Below are positions 9,673 to 19,030 of a DNA stretch of 64,000 bases, in pieces (within the stretch, counting starts at the first letter, position 1; the number at the start of each line of letters is the position of its first letter). Source of the stretch: Vibrio alfacsensis (GTDB lineage: Bacteria; Pseudomonadota; Gammaproteobacteria; Enterobacterales; Vibrionaceae); contig NZ_CP032093.1 of assembly GCF_003544875.1 (NCBI RefSeq), positions 1,984,001-2,048,000 on the forward strand. Direction: 5' to 3'. The notes beneath the pieces were generated by a model, which was given only the letters and a program-made list of their open reading frames with translations, was not told the origin of the DNA and made no database searches. Both the position numbers and the translations under genes were made by a program.

Positions 9673-9996
9673 CTATTGAATGACAAGCATCGCAAGTGCG
9701 CCAACGGCGACGCCACAACTAAATGTTCCTACACCAATAACTAACGTATTAGGTAGTGGACTAGGATCTTGGCCAATATCGCTACCTGCACCGTCTTCCT
9801 GCGCAGCAACTAATAACATGGAATAGTCTATTTCAAATGCAGAAGCGAGAGAGCGTCCAGTTTCAAGTGAGGCGCTGCCATGCAGTTCTACCCTTTGAAT
9901 AGTACGCAAACTCAAGCCACAGATATCGGCCAATTGCTGCTGTGTCCAAGCCCGGCTTTGTCTAAGGTTACGAATTTTTGAGGTGTCTAATTGCAT
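9673..9996 (-). CDS. XRE-type helix-turn-helix protein with C-terminal membrane span
   Basis: This protein has 107 residues. Residues about 5-60 form a Cro/C1-type HTH (IRNLRQSRAWTQQQLADICG, then LSLRTIQRVE). After a short linker, a hydrophobic C-terminus (about 85-106, VIGVGTFSCGVAVGALAMLV) is predicted to cross the membrane. GGGGTAG lies just before ATG 9996. It follows the 10008-10366 gene by 11 bp, so the two are one transcript. A membrane-tethered DNA-binding protein suggests signal transfer from envelope to DNA, which is inference. Confidence 0.82.
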   Translation of the reverse strand: MQLDTSKIRNLRQSRAWTQQQLADICGLSLRTIQRVELHGSASLETGRSLASAFEIDYSMLLVAAQEDGAGSDIGQDPSPLPNTLVIGVGTFSCGVAVGALAMLVIQ

Positions 9997-10007
9997 CCAT
10001 CTACCCC

Positions 10008-10366
10008 TTATGTTGCGACGGCAGTTGCTACTAATCCAAAAAACAACCCGCTGACAAAAGCGATAGACATGCCTTTAAGAACTTGACGATGAGTCATACC
10101 AAATTTGTATTCATCTACACATTTTTTGTCGCGTATTAAATAAACTGCAACAGCCCCAAATAAGTGCATGTGTAATTGAATCACTAAATCGTCGTTCTCA
10201 ATATTAATCGGATGGCTCGATTTTAAACGCCAATTGCGTTTTCTGAGACCAACACATCATCAACATAAACCCATTCTTTTCCACTTAACATTGAGCATTG
10301 AACAGTAATATCATGCCCTTTCCACTCGAAGTAACTGGTTAAAATCGTCTTCCCTGTTTGCATCAT
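10008..10366 (-). CDS. Small membrane protein of unknown function, frameshifted; partner of the XRE gene
   Basis: The start is MMQTGKTILTSYFEWKGHD at 10366 (or 10363), preceded by AGGGAAAT. The frame stops after GVSENAIGV-type text unless one base is added at the T4 run 10239-10242 (A run on the coding strand). With the repair the protein is about 119 residues: it continues KRNWRLKSSHPINIE, then LVIQLHMHLFGAVAVYLI, and ends in a hydrophobic tail GLFFGLVATAVAT. The tail is probably a membrane span. It is 11 bp upstream of the XRE gene. No family is recognised. Confidence 0.6.
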
Positions 10367-10441
10367 ATTTCCCTATTTTTGTTTGACTCTCCAAGCGTGC
10401 CGAAAAAATCCTTTCTCTCCAACGACGTCTGGATGACTGTC

Positions 10442-10486
10442 GTACTATTGTCATATTCGACCGTAGTGACACTGACATGACAGTAC
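10442..10486. promoter_or_regulatory. Imperfect inverted repeat upstream of the small-membrane-protein/XRE pair
   Basis: GTACTATTGTCAT at 10442-10454 faces ATGACAGTAC at 10477-10486, with a near-palindromic AGTGACACT between. The site is about 75-120 bp upstream of the leftward start at 10366 and could be an operator, perhaps for the XRE protein itself. Confidence 0.3.
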
Positions 10487-10539
10487 TATAATTTCAAAGA
10501 CTTACGTTATTTCGCTTTATCGACAGTTCACAATCAAGA

Positions 10540-10613
10540 TTAAAAAATTTAGCACGTCATGCCCTCTTGCACACTGATTACATTGTAAAAGCGTGCAAAA
10601 AATCGACGTGCTA
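10540..10613 (-). terminator. Nested-stem terminator after scsD
   Basis: Outer arms TAGCACGTC (10550-10558) and GACGTGCTA (10605-10613) enclose inner arms TTGCAC (10567-10572) and GTGCAA (10593-10598). Read leftward, the outer stem is followed by AATTTTTT. It lies 10 bp past the scsD stop codon, which fits an intrinsic terminator with a two-storey stem. Confidence 0.65.
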
Positions 10614-10623
10614 GACATCGTAA

Positions 10624-11136
10624 TTATGCCATCCAGATCCGTGTTAGTATTCCAATCGGTGTTGTCACACCAGTAGTAATTGAACTCACTTCACCCTCTT
10701 TTATCACATAAATGGTTGGCGTAACGCTAATATGCCAATCTCGCATAATTTGGCTATTAGGATCATTGATATTGTTAAACTGATAATCTTTGACCTGCAT
10801 AAATTGCTCGACCCTTTCCTTCGGTCCAGAAGCTCCCGACACCGCCACCACTTCATAGTAGTCACTCAACCAACTTACGCTTGGGCTGACAAACTTACAC
10901 GCAGCACACCAGGTTGCCCAAAAATAGACGACAATAGGTTCATCATAACTTTTGCCAATGACATCCAAATACTCACCATTGGCCATCAGAACACGCAATG
11001 GGGGTGCTTGTTCGTTTGGAATGTCTTTGGTCCGATACCAATCCATACCAATAGACAGTACGGTCACCATGAGTACTATTTGCAACGCTTGACTAAACCA
11101 ATACTTGAACGATTTGTGCTTTTTTACAGTACTCAC
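10624..11136 (-). CDS. scsD: ScsD-like membrane-anchored thioredoxin-fold protein
   Basis: This protein has 170 residues. A signal anchor lies at about 13-30 (ALQIVLMVTVLSIGMDW), followed by a periplasmic thioredoxin fold with the active site WATWCAACK (CAAC) near residue 75 and the cis-Pro loop ISVTPTIYV. Length and arrangement match the suppressor-of-copper-sensitivity protein ScsD. Such proteins shuttle electrons to periplasmic substrates, supplied by the ScsB transporter encoded just upstream. The start ATG overlaps the scsB stop by 4 bp, so the two are translationally coupled. The exact substrate is unknown. Confidence 0.8.
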   Translation of the reverse strand: MSTVKKHKSFKYWFSQALQIVLMVTVLSIGMDWYRTKDIPNEQAPPLRVLMANGEYLDVIGKSYDEPIVVYFWATWCAACKFVSPSVSWLSDYYEVVAVSGASGPKERVEQFMQVKDYQFNNINDPNSQIMRDWHISVTPTIYVIKEGEVSSITTGVTTPIGILTRIWMA

Positions 11137-13241
11137 TTCGTCACGCCTCTGCTTGCCCGTTCGATGGCTTTAACGACCACTTCGTCAGTTAAAATAACAG
11201 GTAAAGGGATCCCCTCAGGGGCACCAGGGCCATAAACGATGTTAAACGGCACGCCAAAACGACCATGCGCACGCAAGAAGTCAGTAACGGAACCATTTGG
11301 ATGCGTCCAATCGCCTTTTAAGGTTGCCACATTTGAGCTTTGCAACATTGAATACACCGGATCTTGCCAGATTACCCCAATCTTGTTGGCTTTACAGGTC
11401 ACGCACCAATCAGCTGTCACATCAACGAATACAACACGACCATTTTCCACGTGATCCGCAATAGCTTGACTTGATAACTTCTGCCACGCCAAATCTTCTG
11501 GCAATGGTGTGGCCCAATGCTTAGTCGTCATACTGCCCAGCACTAAGCCACCAGCAATCAGGATTAAAGAGACGCTGCCAGATAACGCCAACGCTTTATT
11601 GCCATAGACACGCTTCACACAAACCATGATGTACATAAACGCAACTAAGCCAATAAATATTACCCAGAATATCGGTAAGTGATTGGCCAACAGAGACAAC
11701 AACCAAACACTGGTTGCCAGCATCATGATACCAAACACGATTTTCACGACGTTCATCCATTGTCCTGGCTTAGGCAGTTTCAATGCGATACTAGGGAAGA
11801 TAGCGACGACAATCCATGGTAGAGCCATGCCTATTGCCAATGCAGTGAAAACAGCAAATAAGGTGACCACATCCGCACCTAAAGCAAAGGCAACAGCAGT
11901 GCCGAGGAAAGGCGCTGAACATGGTGTCGCCAATAGGGTTGCAAACATTCCTTGAACGTAGTGACCAAACAGTGAATTGTCGCCCTTAGACGCTAGCCAG
12001 GTATTCGCACCAGATGACAAGCGAATTTCAAACAAACCTAACATGTTTGTACCAAATAGCGCAGTGACCAGAACCATCACACCAAGGAACCAAGGACTTT
12101 GGAACTGAACGCCCCAACCAATTGCGTTGCCAGTCAGTTTAAGGGCCAAAATAAAGCCTGCAAGAATCCAAAACGACGTCAAAATGCCTAATGAAGAAGC
12201 AATAAATTGGGTGCGAATTTGGCTACGTTCGACACCTTGGGCGGCAACAATGCTGCTCAGTTTCATGCCTAACACCGGCAGTACACACGGCATAATGTTG
12301 AGAATCAAACCACCCAATAGCGCAAACAAAAAGATGCTTGATAACGAGGTGTTCGGCAAAGCCTCGGTAATCACCCCAGATCTGGCCAATGCGGACTCCT
12401 CCGCCAATAAGTTACTATCTTTAACAGAAACCACAACGCCTTGATTTGCCAAATTCACTTTACCAAGCCACGAATTTACTCGGTAATTGGCGGTTAAGGT
12501 ATTGCCCTCATGTTGTATTCCCTCAAGTTTAAAACTGTAATCTCGAGTGAAGTCCTCTACGCCATCAACCAATATTTCTGGCGCATTCCAACCTTGTGTG
12601 TTGTTCACCTTTACTTGAAGTTTAGATTGCTCGGCATCCCAAACCGCTTGGGTCACATCAATAAATGGGGAGGCTTGCGGTACACGACTCAAAGCTTGCG
12701 CATAGGTAAACATCGCGTCTTCATTGATTTGCAAATAAGACGGAATGAAAGCGAGTTGAATGTGGTAATCAGTTAGCACACAGATCGTGGTACACGAAGA
12801 CAACGTCAGGGTCGCATCAATCATCACAGGTTTGTTCATGTCTTCAACATGGAACGTCATCGGGAAAACGGTATCCCCTTTGTAACCTAACGTCTCGACA
12901 CCAAGTAGCTCGTACTTTTTAGGATAAGGCCATTGCCAATCTACGTTCGTCAGGTTCTGAGAATTGTCCCACTTAATTGAGGGCGCAACGCCTCCCTCAC
13001 CCGGCGAACGCCAATAGGTTTTCCAATCACCACTGAGTTTGACATCAAGGTATCCCGTTACGGTTTTTGCTTGACGATCTTGCTGCCCTGTAAGCACCAG
13101 ACGCGTTTGCACTGGCGGGTGTTGCGGATTCGTAAGCCATCCCGTATCCGTCATTTGCGCGTGCACGAATAACGAAAACAAAGTGAGTGCTAACGTCAGG
13201 AAAAAGTGAAACGCAGTATGGCGTATAATTGATAAACGCAT
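11133..13241 (-). CDS. scsB: ScsB/DsbD-type thiol:disulfide transporter
   Basis: The start is taken at ATG 13241 (MRLSIIRHTAFHFF), which opens a signal peptide; the longer frame from 13277 adds no sensible sequence. The protein has about 702 residues in the ScsB order: an N-terminal periplasmic domain with a Cys pair (LSSCTTICVLTDYH), a DsbD-type membrane domain of about eight spans with conserved Cys (NIMPCVLPVLGM, ATPCSAPFLG), and a C-terminal thioredoxin domain (ADWCVTCKAN). It carries reducing power from cytoplasmic thioredoxin to the periplasm. Only scsB and scsD are present; no scsA or scsC lies beside them. Confidence 0.85.
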   Translation of the reverse strand: MRLSIIRHTAFHFFLTLALTLFSLFVHAQMTDTGWLTNPQHPPVQTRLVLTGQQDRQAKTVTGYLDVKLSGDWKTYWRSPGEGGVAPSIKWDNSQNLTNVDWQWPYPKKYELLGVETLGYKGDTVFPMTFHVEDMNKPVMIDATLTLSSCTTICVLTDYHIQLAFIPSYLQINEDAMFTYAQALSRVPQASPFIDVTQAVWDAEQSKLQVKVNNTQGWNAPEILVDGVEDFTRDYSFKLEGIQHEGNTLTANYRVNSWLGKVNLANQGVVVSVKDSNLLAEESALARSGVITEALPNTSLSSIFLFALLGGLILNIMPCVLPVLGMKLSSIVAAQGVERSQIRTQFIASSLGILTSFWILAGFILALKLTGNAIGWGVQFQSPWFLGVMVLVTALFGTNMLGLFEIRLSSGANTWLASKGDNSLFGHYVQGMFATLLATPCSAPFLGTAVAFALGADVVTLFAVFTALAIGMALPWIVVAIFPSIALKLPKPGQWMNVVKIVFGIMMLATSVWLLSLLANHLPIFWVIFIGLVAFMYIMVCVKRVYGNKALALSGSVSLILIAGGLVLGSMTTKHWATPLPEDLAWQKLSSQAIADHVENGRVVFVDVTADWCVTCKANKIGVIWQDPVYSMLQSSNVATLKGDWTHPNGSVTDFLRAHGRFGVPFNIVYGPGAPEGIPLPVILTDEVVVKAIERASRGVTK

Positions 13242-13371
13242 TGTGAACTCTATAACAGTGGAAACATGGGAAATCATACGTGAGCATCACTAAAGCTCAA
13301 GAGTTCTTGTTTTAAGGAACACTGAATAAGTGTGATAATCTTAAGGTTACTCTTTCTTCAAGTCATTCAAC

Positions 13372-14277
13372 ATGCTCAATAAAATAAACCTTGCTGACAT
13401 TCGCTCGTTCGTTTTGATCGCGCAACTGGGTAATTTCACTAAAGCTGCTGAAGCTCTTTCGGTGTCACGTTCTCATGTATCTCGACAAATCAGTGGGCTA
13501 GAAACCCAAATGGGCGTGACACTACTCACCCGCACGACACGTACGTTGCGGTTAACTCAAGCAGGTGAACGCTTTTACAAAGAGTGTGAAAAAGCACTTC
13601 ATGATATCGACCAAGCCTTAATCGCAGCTGTGGATGATACCCAAGAAGTTCGAGGTTTACTGCGCGTAAATTGTGTTGGCGGCTACATTGGTGAAGATAT
13701 CATCGCCAAGTACGTGAGTGAATTTATGCAGCAATACCCAAACGTAGTGGTTGATTTGGACTTTTCTTCGCCACGAATTGATTTGATTGAAGACCAATTC
13801 GATGTCGCAATTCGCATGGGCGAGTTGGAAGACGCAGGCTTTGTCGCACGCAAGCTGATGATGATTGATATGGTCACGCTTGCAAGCCCGAAATACGTGA
13901 AGACCTATGGCGAACCCGTCACACCAAAAGATTTGGCGAAACACCGCACGCTAACGGGCTCAGTCACTCGCTGGAGTTACCGCAACGTTGCTAACCCGAA
14001 AGAGCACAGCGATGTGATAGTGAAAGGCAATCTGCGTTGTAAGAACGGCCGCGCACTTGTGATGGGCGCACTACACGGTAACGGAATTATTCGTGTGCCA
14101 CTGAGTTACTGTGGCGAGGAAGTCGAGAAAGGTGAATTAATTAAGGTGATGCCGGAATGGGAAATCCCATCCGTACCACTATCCGCCATTTTTCACCGTG
14201 ACCGCTACCAACCTAAACGTCTGCGCACCTTTATCGACTTTGTCAAAACCAAGTTTGAACAAGACTTTGATGTATGA
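13372..14277 (+). CDS. LysR-family transcriptional regulator
   Basis: This is a standard 301-residue LysR protein. The winged HTH is at about 1-62 (FTKAAEALSVSRSHVSRQIS) and the substrate-binding-like domain at about 92-295. It resembles the subgroup that often sits beside quinone or redox genes, but I cannot fix a target. It is divergent from scsB, 130 bp start to start, so control of scsBD is possible. A hairpin terminator follows. Confidence 0.9.
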   Translation: MLNKINLADIRSFVLIAQLGNFTKAAEALSVSRSHVSRQISGLETQMGVTLLTRTTRTLRLTQAGERFYKECEKALHDIDQALIAAVDDTQEVRGLLRVNCVGGYIGEDIIAKYVSEFMQQYPNVVVDLDFSSPRIDLIEDQFDVAIRMGELEDAGFVARKLMMIDMVTLASPKYVKTYGEPVTPKDLAKHRTLTGSVTRWSYRNVANPKEHSDVIVKGNLRCKNGRALVMGALHGNGIIRVPLSYCGEEVEKGELIKVMPEWEIPSVPLSAIFHRDRYQPKRLRTFIDFVKTKFEQDFDV

Positions 14278-14307
14278 GGTTTTCGCATAATAATTGGCGC
14301 GTAAAAG

Positions 14308-14337
14308 TGTGCGTAAGAATTTAGGCTCTTACGCACA
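14308..14337. terminator. Hairpin between convergent LysR and HD-GYP genes
   Basis: TGTGCGTAAGA (14308-14318) pairs perfectly with TCTTACGCACA (14327-14337), giving an 11-bp stem and an 8-nt loop. It sits in the 79-bp gap between convergent genes. There is no long T run, so this is a moderate-confidence terminator. Confidence 0.6.
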
Positions 14338-14356
14338 ATCTTCGGGCTTGTGAAAG

Positions 14357-17300
14357 CTAAGATAGCTTCTCTAAATAACCATCGATATCAACATCATCGA
14401 TAAGCTCATCCGGTAGGTAGCGCTTGGCGTAACTTAAATAAGTGCCACTGGTGAGCAAAAGCTTAAAGACATCTTTATCAATGTGCCCACCGAGTGCCAT
14501 TTTCGACATAATGTTGATTGCCTCACTCAATGATTTGGCTTTCTTATAAGGTCGATCAGCTGCGGTTAACGCTTCAAATATGTCTGCAACTGCCAGAATG
14601 CGCTCAGGGATTGATAGTTCCTCACCCATCAAACCTCTCGGGTAACCAAAACCTTCCATCGCTTCGTGGTGCGTAGTCGCGTAGCGAGGTACGCGATCGA
14701 GTTCTGGTGGGAATGGTATGCTTTCTAACATTTTGATCCCACTGATCATGTGCTCATTAATCTTAAAGCGTTCTTCTGCTGACAACGTACCGCGCTGTAC
14801 GGCCAAGTTATACAATTCGCCATGGTTGTAGAGTTTCTCTGGCACCGTCATATTGATGCCAAACTCAGGGTCAAGATCAAACGACTGTTCACGTTCAATT
14901 ACATGCTCAGGACGGTCAGAAAGTAACTTCTCCGTAGCCGGTGTTGGTTGTGGTTGATATCGTGTTTCTTCCAATGGCGATAAACCTAGTCCGCAATCGA
15001 AGTAACGCGTCCACTCTTTCTCGGCCAACTTGTGCAGGCGTTCAATGTCTTGCTCCGACATAAACTCTGCACCCACGTTTGCATTGGCGATAAACTCAAA
15101 CCATTCTTGCAACTCCGCAAACTCTTGTTCAAGTGCTTGCTTCGGTTTCTCCTCAATACCTAAGGCTTTTAGCTTTTTAAGTAAGTATTGAATCTGCGCA
15201 TCTCGCCACAGCACTTCAAATCGCATGCGCACTTCGTGAATGCGGTTGTAGTTGGTTTCTAGCTTACTGCCTTTATCGACCACATACTCAGGCGTGGCGA
15301 TCTTGCCGCAATCATGGAGCCAAGCGGCAATGCGGAATTCACGACGCTCTTCATCATTTTCAAAAGTGAACGCTTCAAACGCACCTTGGTCTGATTTCTC
15401 TGCTTCTTCCACCAGCATCAACGCAATCTCAGGAACACGGTTACAGTGCCCTGCCGTGTACGGAGACTTTTCATCGATCGCTCGGGCGATAAGTTGAATC
15501 ACAGACTCAAAGAACTCATTTTGCCTTTGCTCAAATTCCTTAAGTGAGTTGCTGCCTCGCACTACCGAAAGCCCTAGTTGGTGAATCTCCTCGATACGAG
15601 AATGCACACGCTGCACTTTTTCATACTCACGGTCTCTCACGAATCTTACTTGTTTTCTTAAGGCATTAATGGGCTCCGAAATCGGTTTGGCCATCATCCA
15701 TGCCACAGGAATTAGCAACGCAAGCACAAATAAAGAAGCACCAACCGCATATAAGGTGGCTTCATTGACCCCTGCCATTACATAGGATTCTGGAATCACC
15801 ACCGCAAAATAACGCTCTTCCTTGTAGGTTAATTTGGAAACAAACACATACTTGTCTTGACCATCGAGAGTAACCCTCTGGACCGAATCAATGAAGTTAG
15901 GGACTTGAGCAAATTTGACCAACTCTTCGTAAGGCGTGAAAGTATAAGGGGGTTGTGCCGTCTCGCCCTCGAACCATTTTTCACGCAACTCTTTTCTTTG
16001 TTCAGGAGTGATGGCATCAATGGCAAGGTTAATGATCTCAACTAAAGGTCTTTGTTCCTCATTTATCAAGTAGTAAAAAGCGCTAGAAAGATTCGAGTCC
16101 TTAACCAAAGTGATCGCTAAGTTCTGACGAAATGCCTCTCGTACCTTGTTGTTCAAAATTTGTCGAATATCAAGCACTGCGACAATATCGCCATTCATCA
16201 CCCCATCAATGGCATCATGTAATGAGGCATAGCTGATGATCGTCATTTCCGGGTAAGCTTCTTTCAAATCATCTTGAATACTCCACCCTTTCAGCAAACC
16301 GATTTTACTGTTACTGACTTGATCAAGTGTATTGATATGTTGGTTTTCTTCTTTGGTCAGAAAAGCAAATTTCGCATGATAAAGAGGATTACCAACGACG
16401 CCGAGATAAGAGAGATCATCTTGATCGGCAATCGAATGAAGGATGTCGATATCACCTTTCCCAAAGTCACTCACTAGTTCATCCCAGCTTCGGCCATTCA
16501 CAAACTTGAACTTTAAGCCTGTCATTTCAGCAATCATCTTGAACAGATCAATCGAGAAACCTTTTGGGCGTCCACCGACGGTATAATCAACTGGCCCCCA
16601 ATCGTTTTGATTGGAGACTTTAAGCTCAGGCGTTGCTGCTACCAAAGCCCTTTGCTCATCAGACAAACTCAATGGTAGAACTGACGGCAATTGTTCTTCA
16701 ACATCGAGCATCTTGTTGGTTGCAATCAAACGTCCATTCGCTTTATAAATAAATGCTTCTGCTTCTGAAACTTTCTTGTTTTCTACAAAACGGTGGGTTA
16801 GTTGCGCTTCTAACGAGGAAAGAAGAATGTCTACTCCAACCACGCTATCAGACTCCGGCACCTTGATTGAAAAAGTTTCACCAGGCACTTTTAGCGTATT
16901 AAAGAGATAAGGAGAGGTGTTATAGATTTCATCAGAATCAGCACTTTGAAACCAACTACGCTGAGTCGGAATAAAGTTACTGAATTCTTCAGAAACGTGG
17001 CGTGAAACGAAGTTTTCATCAAAGTAAATACTTACCTTACGGCGATCTCTTTTCACTCCACTATGAACGACCAGCAACCATTTATCTCCGAGTTGCGCCT
17101 CCACACGGGAACGTATTTGTTCCGAAGAAAGATTGATTAACTGGAAGAACTCATTGTTCGCCTTAGCGACAAAAATGCTGTGAATGTTCGGCTCTCTAAC
17201 CAGTAGTTTAGACAGCGGAATAACAATACTTTTTTGAGCAGTATCTACCCCCGTCAGTGACACCAACTGAGCCCCACTGCGCACAACGGTCTCCGCTAAG

Positions 17301-17491
17301 TTTTGTAGATCAGATAAATAACCCGAGACACCCGTGGCGATGGCCTGATATCGAGTAAGGGTATGCTGAAGCTCTGATTTTCTTGCAAAATGATATTGCA
17401 GAGTAATCGCCACACTAGCGGTTACGAAAGTGCAGAAGATAAACATCAGCCCTAGAACCGTTCTTAACGAGATGCGGGTGCGCTTTTTCAT
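14357..17491 (-). CDS. Transmembrane receptor with Cache-like, solute-binding and HD-GYP domains
   Basis: The start is taken at ATG 17491 (MKKRTRISLRT) with AAGGA upstream, giving about 1044 residues. In order: a span at about 12-32; a dCache-like periplasmic region to about 270; a bacterial solute-binding family-3 domain at about 280-510 (GFSIDLFKMIAEMTGLKF); a second span near 585-605; a HAMP-like linker; and a C-terminal HD-GYP module with AAWLHDCGKI, HHEAMEGFGYP and a DIFEALTAADRPYK segment. HD-GYP proteins hydrolyse cyclic di-GMP. It should sense an amino-acid-like ligand and adjust c-di-GMP. An insertion of about 170 residues separates the HD and GYP portions. Confidence 0.85.
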   Translation of the reverse strand: MKKRTRISLRTVLGLMFIFCTFVTASVAITLQYHFARKSELQHTLTRYQAIATGVSGYLSDLQNLAETVVRSGAQLVSLTGVDTAQKSIVIPLSKLLVREPNIHSIFVAKANNEFFQLINLSSEQIRSRVEAQLGDKWLLVVHSGVKRDRRKVSIYFDENFVSRHVSEEFSNFIPTQRSWFQSADSDEIYNTSPYLFNTLKVPGETFSIKVPESDSVVGVDILLSSLEAQLTHRFVENKKVSEAEAFIYKANGRLIATNKMLDVEEQLPSVLPLSLSDEQRALVAATPELKVSNQNDWGPVDYTVGGRPKGFSIDLFKMIAEMTGLKFKFVNGRSWDELVSDFGKGDIDILHSIADQDDLSYLGVVGNPLYHAKFAFLTKEENQHINTLDQVSNSKIGLLKGWSIQDDLKEAYPEMTIISYASLHDAIDGVMNGDIVAVLDIRQILNNKVREAFRQNLAITLVKDSNLSSAFYYLINEEQRPLVEIINLAIDAITPEQRKELREKWFEGETAQPPYTFTPYEELVKFAQVPNFIDSVQRVTLDGQDKYVFVSKLTYKEERYFAVVIPESYVMAGVNEATLYAVGASLFVLALLIPVAWMMAKPISEPINALRKQVRFVRDREYEKVQRVHSRIEEIHQLGLSVVRGSNSLKEFEQRQNEFFESVIQLIARAIDEKSPYTAGHCNRVPEIALMLVEEAEKSDQGAFEAFTFENDEERREFRIAAWLHDCGKIATPEYVVDKGSKLETNYNRIHEVRMRFEVLWRDAQIQYLLKKLKALGIEEKPKQALEQEFAELQEWFEFIANANVGAEFMSEQDIERLHKLAEKEWTRYFDCGLGLSPLEETRYQPQPTPATEKLLSDRPEHVIEREQSFDLDPEFGINMTVPEKLYNHGELYNLAVQRGTLSAEERFKINEHMISGIKMLESIPFPPELDRVPRYATTHHEAMEGFGYPRGLMGEELSIPERILAVADIFEALTAADRPYKKAKSLSEAINIMSKMALGGHIDKDVFKLLLTSGTYLSYAKRYLPDELIDDVDIDGYLEKLS

Positions 17492-17573
17492 CACAATCCT
17501 TAATAAAGGTAAATCCATCCTTAAGCAATTGAAATTATTACCTAGCGTGCCCACTTTCGCTAATAAAATTTGG

Positions 17574-17609
17574 ATCTAAAAAAACGCCCCCATCTCTGGA
17601 GGCGCTTTA
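17574..17609 (-). terminator. Terminator of the GPH symporter gene
   Basis: Read leftward, GCGCCTCC, a 6-nt loop, GGGGGCGT and then a run of seven T form an intrinsic terminator about 50 bp past the symporter stop codon. Confidence 0.75.
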
Positions 17610-17656
17610 ACTTAGTGACTAAATTGAGTTTAAGGTACTTAAGTGAAAGCGGTCGA

Positions 17657-19030
17657 TTACGCTTGTGCTGGTACGCTTTCAACTTGAGTTTGTTGCTCAG
17701 CTTCTTCTTTGTTGAAGCCTTCGTGCAGATGGTAGTAACGTTGATAAATCACACCACTGATTGTCATCATAATCGCTGGCAGACCAATCATCATAAATTC
17801 TAGACCCATGATGGTGCTTGCTGATTGCTCTACGTTTGGCACATAACCCACAACAGACAGACCCACACCCACGATGAAGCCACCTGCTGCGCCTGCGAAT
17901 TTCACAAGCATGGTTTGTACTGAGAAGATAACGCTCTCGCTACGACGACCTGTTTTGTGCTCACCGTAGTCCACAACGTCAGCCAGCATTACGGTTTGCA
18001 GCGCGTTCGCGATACCTACACCGAATTTAATTGCCGCACCCGCCATACCAATCATTAGTGCGTTAGCTGGAGCGATGAAGCCCATCAGTAGTAGAAGTAC
18101 ACAAGACAGAATTGGGAAGCCACAAGCAATAGGCCATAGAAGCTTGCGTGGAAGGAATGCTGCAAGACGTGGGAACAAGAACACACCCGCCACTTCTGCT
18201 GCGCCTGCAACCGCCATGTAAACTGGGAATAGATCTGCGTTACCCAGTGCATAAGAGAAGTAGTAAATCGCGAAGCCACCAACCAATAGGTTCGCAATTT
18301 GGAAAGACAGAACCGTGCCGATCAGCGCTTTAAGCTGGTCGTTTTTACCGATGATGGTTAAAACGTCTTTGAAGCTGAATTTCTCTACTGGTTTTGCGTT
18401 AGCTGGTGCCGCTTTCTCTTTTACGTTACGAGCAATCAAGAATGCGCTCATTACAAACAGAACCGCAATAAGCATCGCAACATTGAAGAAACCGTCGCCT
18501 TGGTTGCCGTTACCAAGCTCGCCCACGATGTGCAGACCGTAAGTACCAGTTACAAACCATGCTAGGCTCGCGAACAAACGTGGCCATACCACCAGCTTTT
18601 CACGTTCTTGGCGAGAGCTTGATAGCGCCGGAATCATTGACCAGTAAGGGATATCCATAATGGTGTACGTTAGACCCCAAAGGATGTATGCCGCTGCTGC
18701 GTAGATGTAAAGCGTAGTACCTTCAAACATGTGAGTACTGAAAAGGCCAACCAGTACTACTGCGTTTAATAACGTACCAATCACAATCCAAGGGCGGAAT
18801 TTACCGAATTTTGAGCGCGTGTTGTCCACGATCACACCCATCATTGGGTCAGTAATCGCATCAATAATACGAGCGGCTAAGAAGATGGTACCAACGAAAG
18901 CAGCAGACAAGCCGGCTACGTCAGTGAAGTAGAACATTAAGAAGATGTAGATAGGTGCACAGGCAAAGTCTTTACCGAGTGCGCCAAGACCGTAAGACAG
19001 CTTGGTTTGTAGCGTAATTTTATCAGACAT
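17657..19030 (-). CDS. GPH-family (MelB-like) sugar:cation symporter
   Basis: This 457-residue protein has 12 predicted spans. It opens LSYGLGALGKDFACAPIYIF and carries the family signature around RIIDAITDPMMGVIVDNTRS, where the two Asp residues correspond to the cation site of MelB. Members import galactosides or pentosides with Na+ or H+. The neighbouring alpha- and beta-galactosidases make a galactoside the likely substrate. It is transcribed toward the HD-GYP gene. Two operator-like palindromes lie 130-260 bp upstream, matching sites at the galactosidase and porin promoters. Confidence 0.88.
   Translation of the reverse strand: MSDKITLQTKLSYGLGALGKDFACAPIYIFLMFYFTDVAGLSAAFVGTIFLAARIIDAITDPMMGVIVDNTRSKFGKFRPWIVIGTLLNAVVLVGLFSTHMFEGTTLYIYAAAAYILWGLTYTIMDIPYWSMIPALSSSRQEREKLVVWPRLFASLAWFVTGTYGLHIVGELGNGNQGDGFFNVAMLIAVLFVMSAFLIARNVKEKAAPANAKPVEKFSFKDVLTIIGKNDQLKALIGTVLSFQIANLLVGGFAIYYFSYALGNADLFPVYMAVAGAAEVAGVFLFPRLAAFLPRKLLWPIACGFPILSCVLLLLMGFIAPANALMIGMAGAAIKFGVGIANALQTVMLADVVDYGEHKTGRRSESVIFSVQTMLVKFAGAAGGFIVGVGLSVVGYVPNVEQSASTIMGLEFMMIGLPAIMMTISGVIYQRYYHLHEGFNKEEAEQQTQVESVPAQA

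Noticed and set aside
10550..10613. Integron attC site
   Set aside because: The arms lack the RYYYAAC/GTTRRRY core boxes and no integrase or cassette array is present; a terminator explains the structure.
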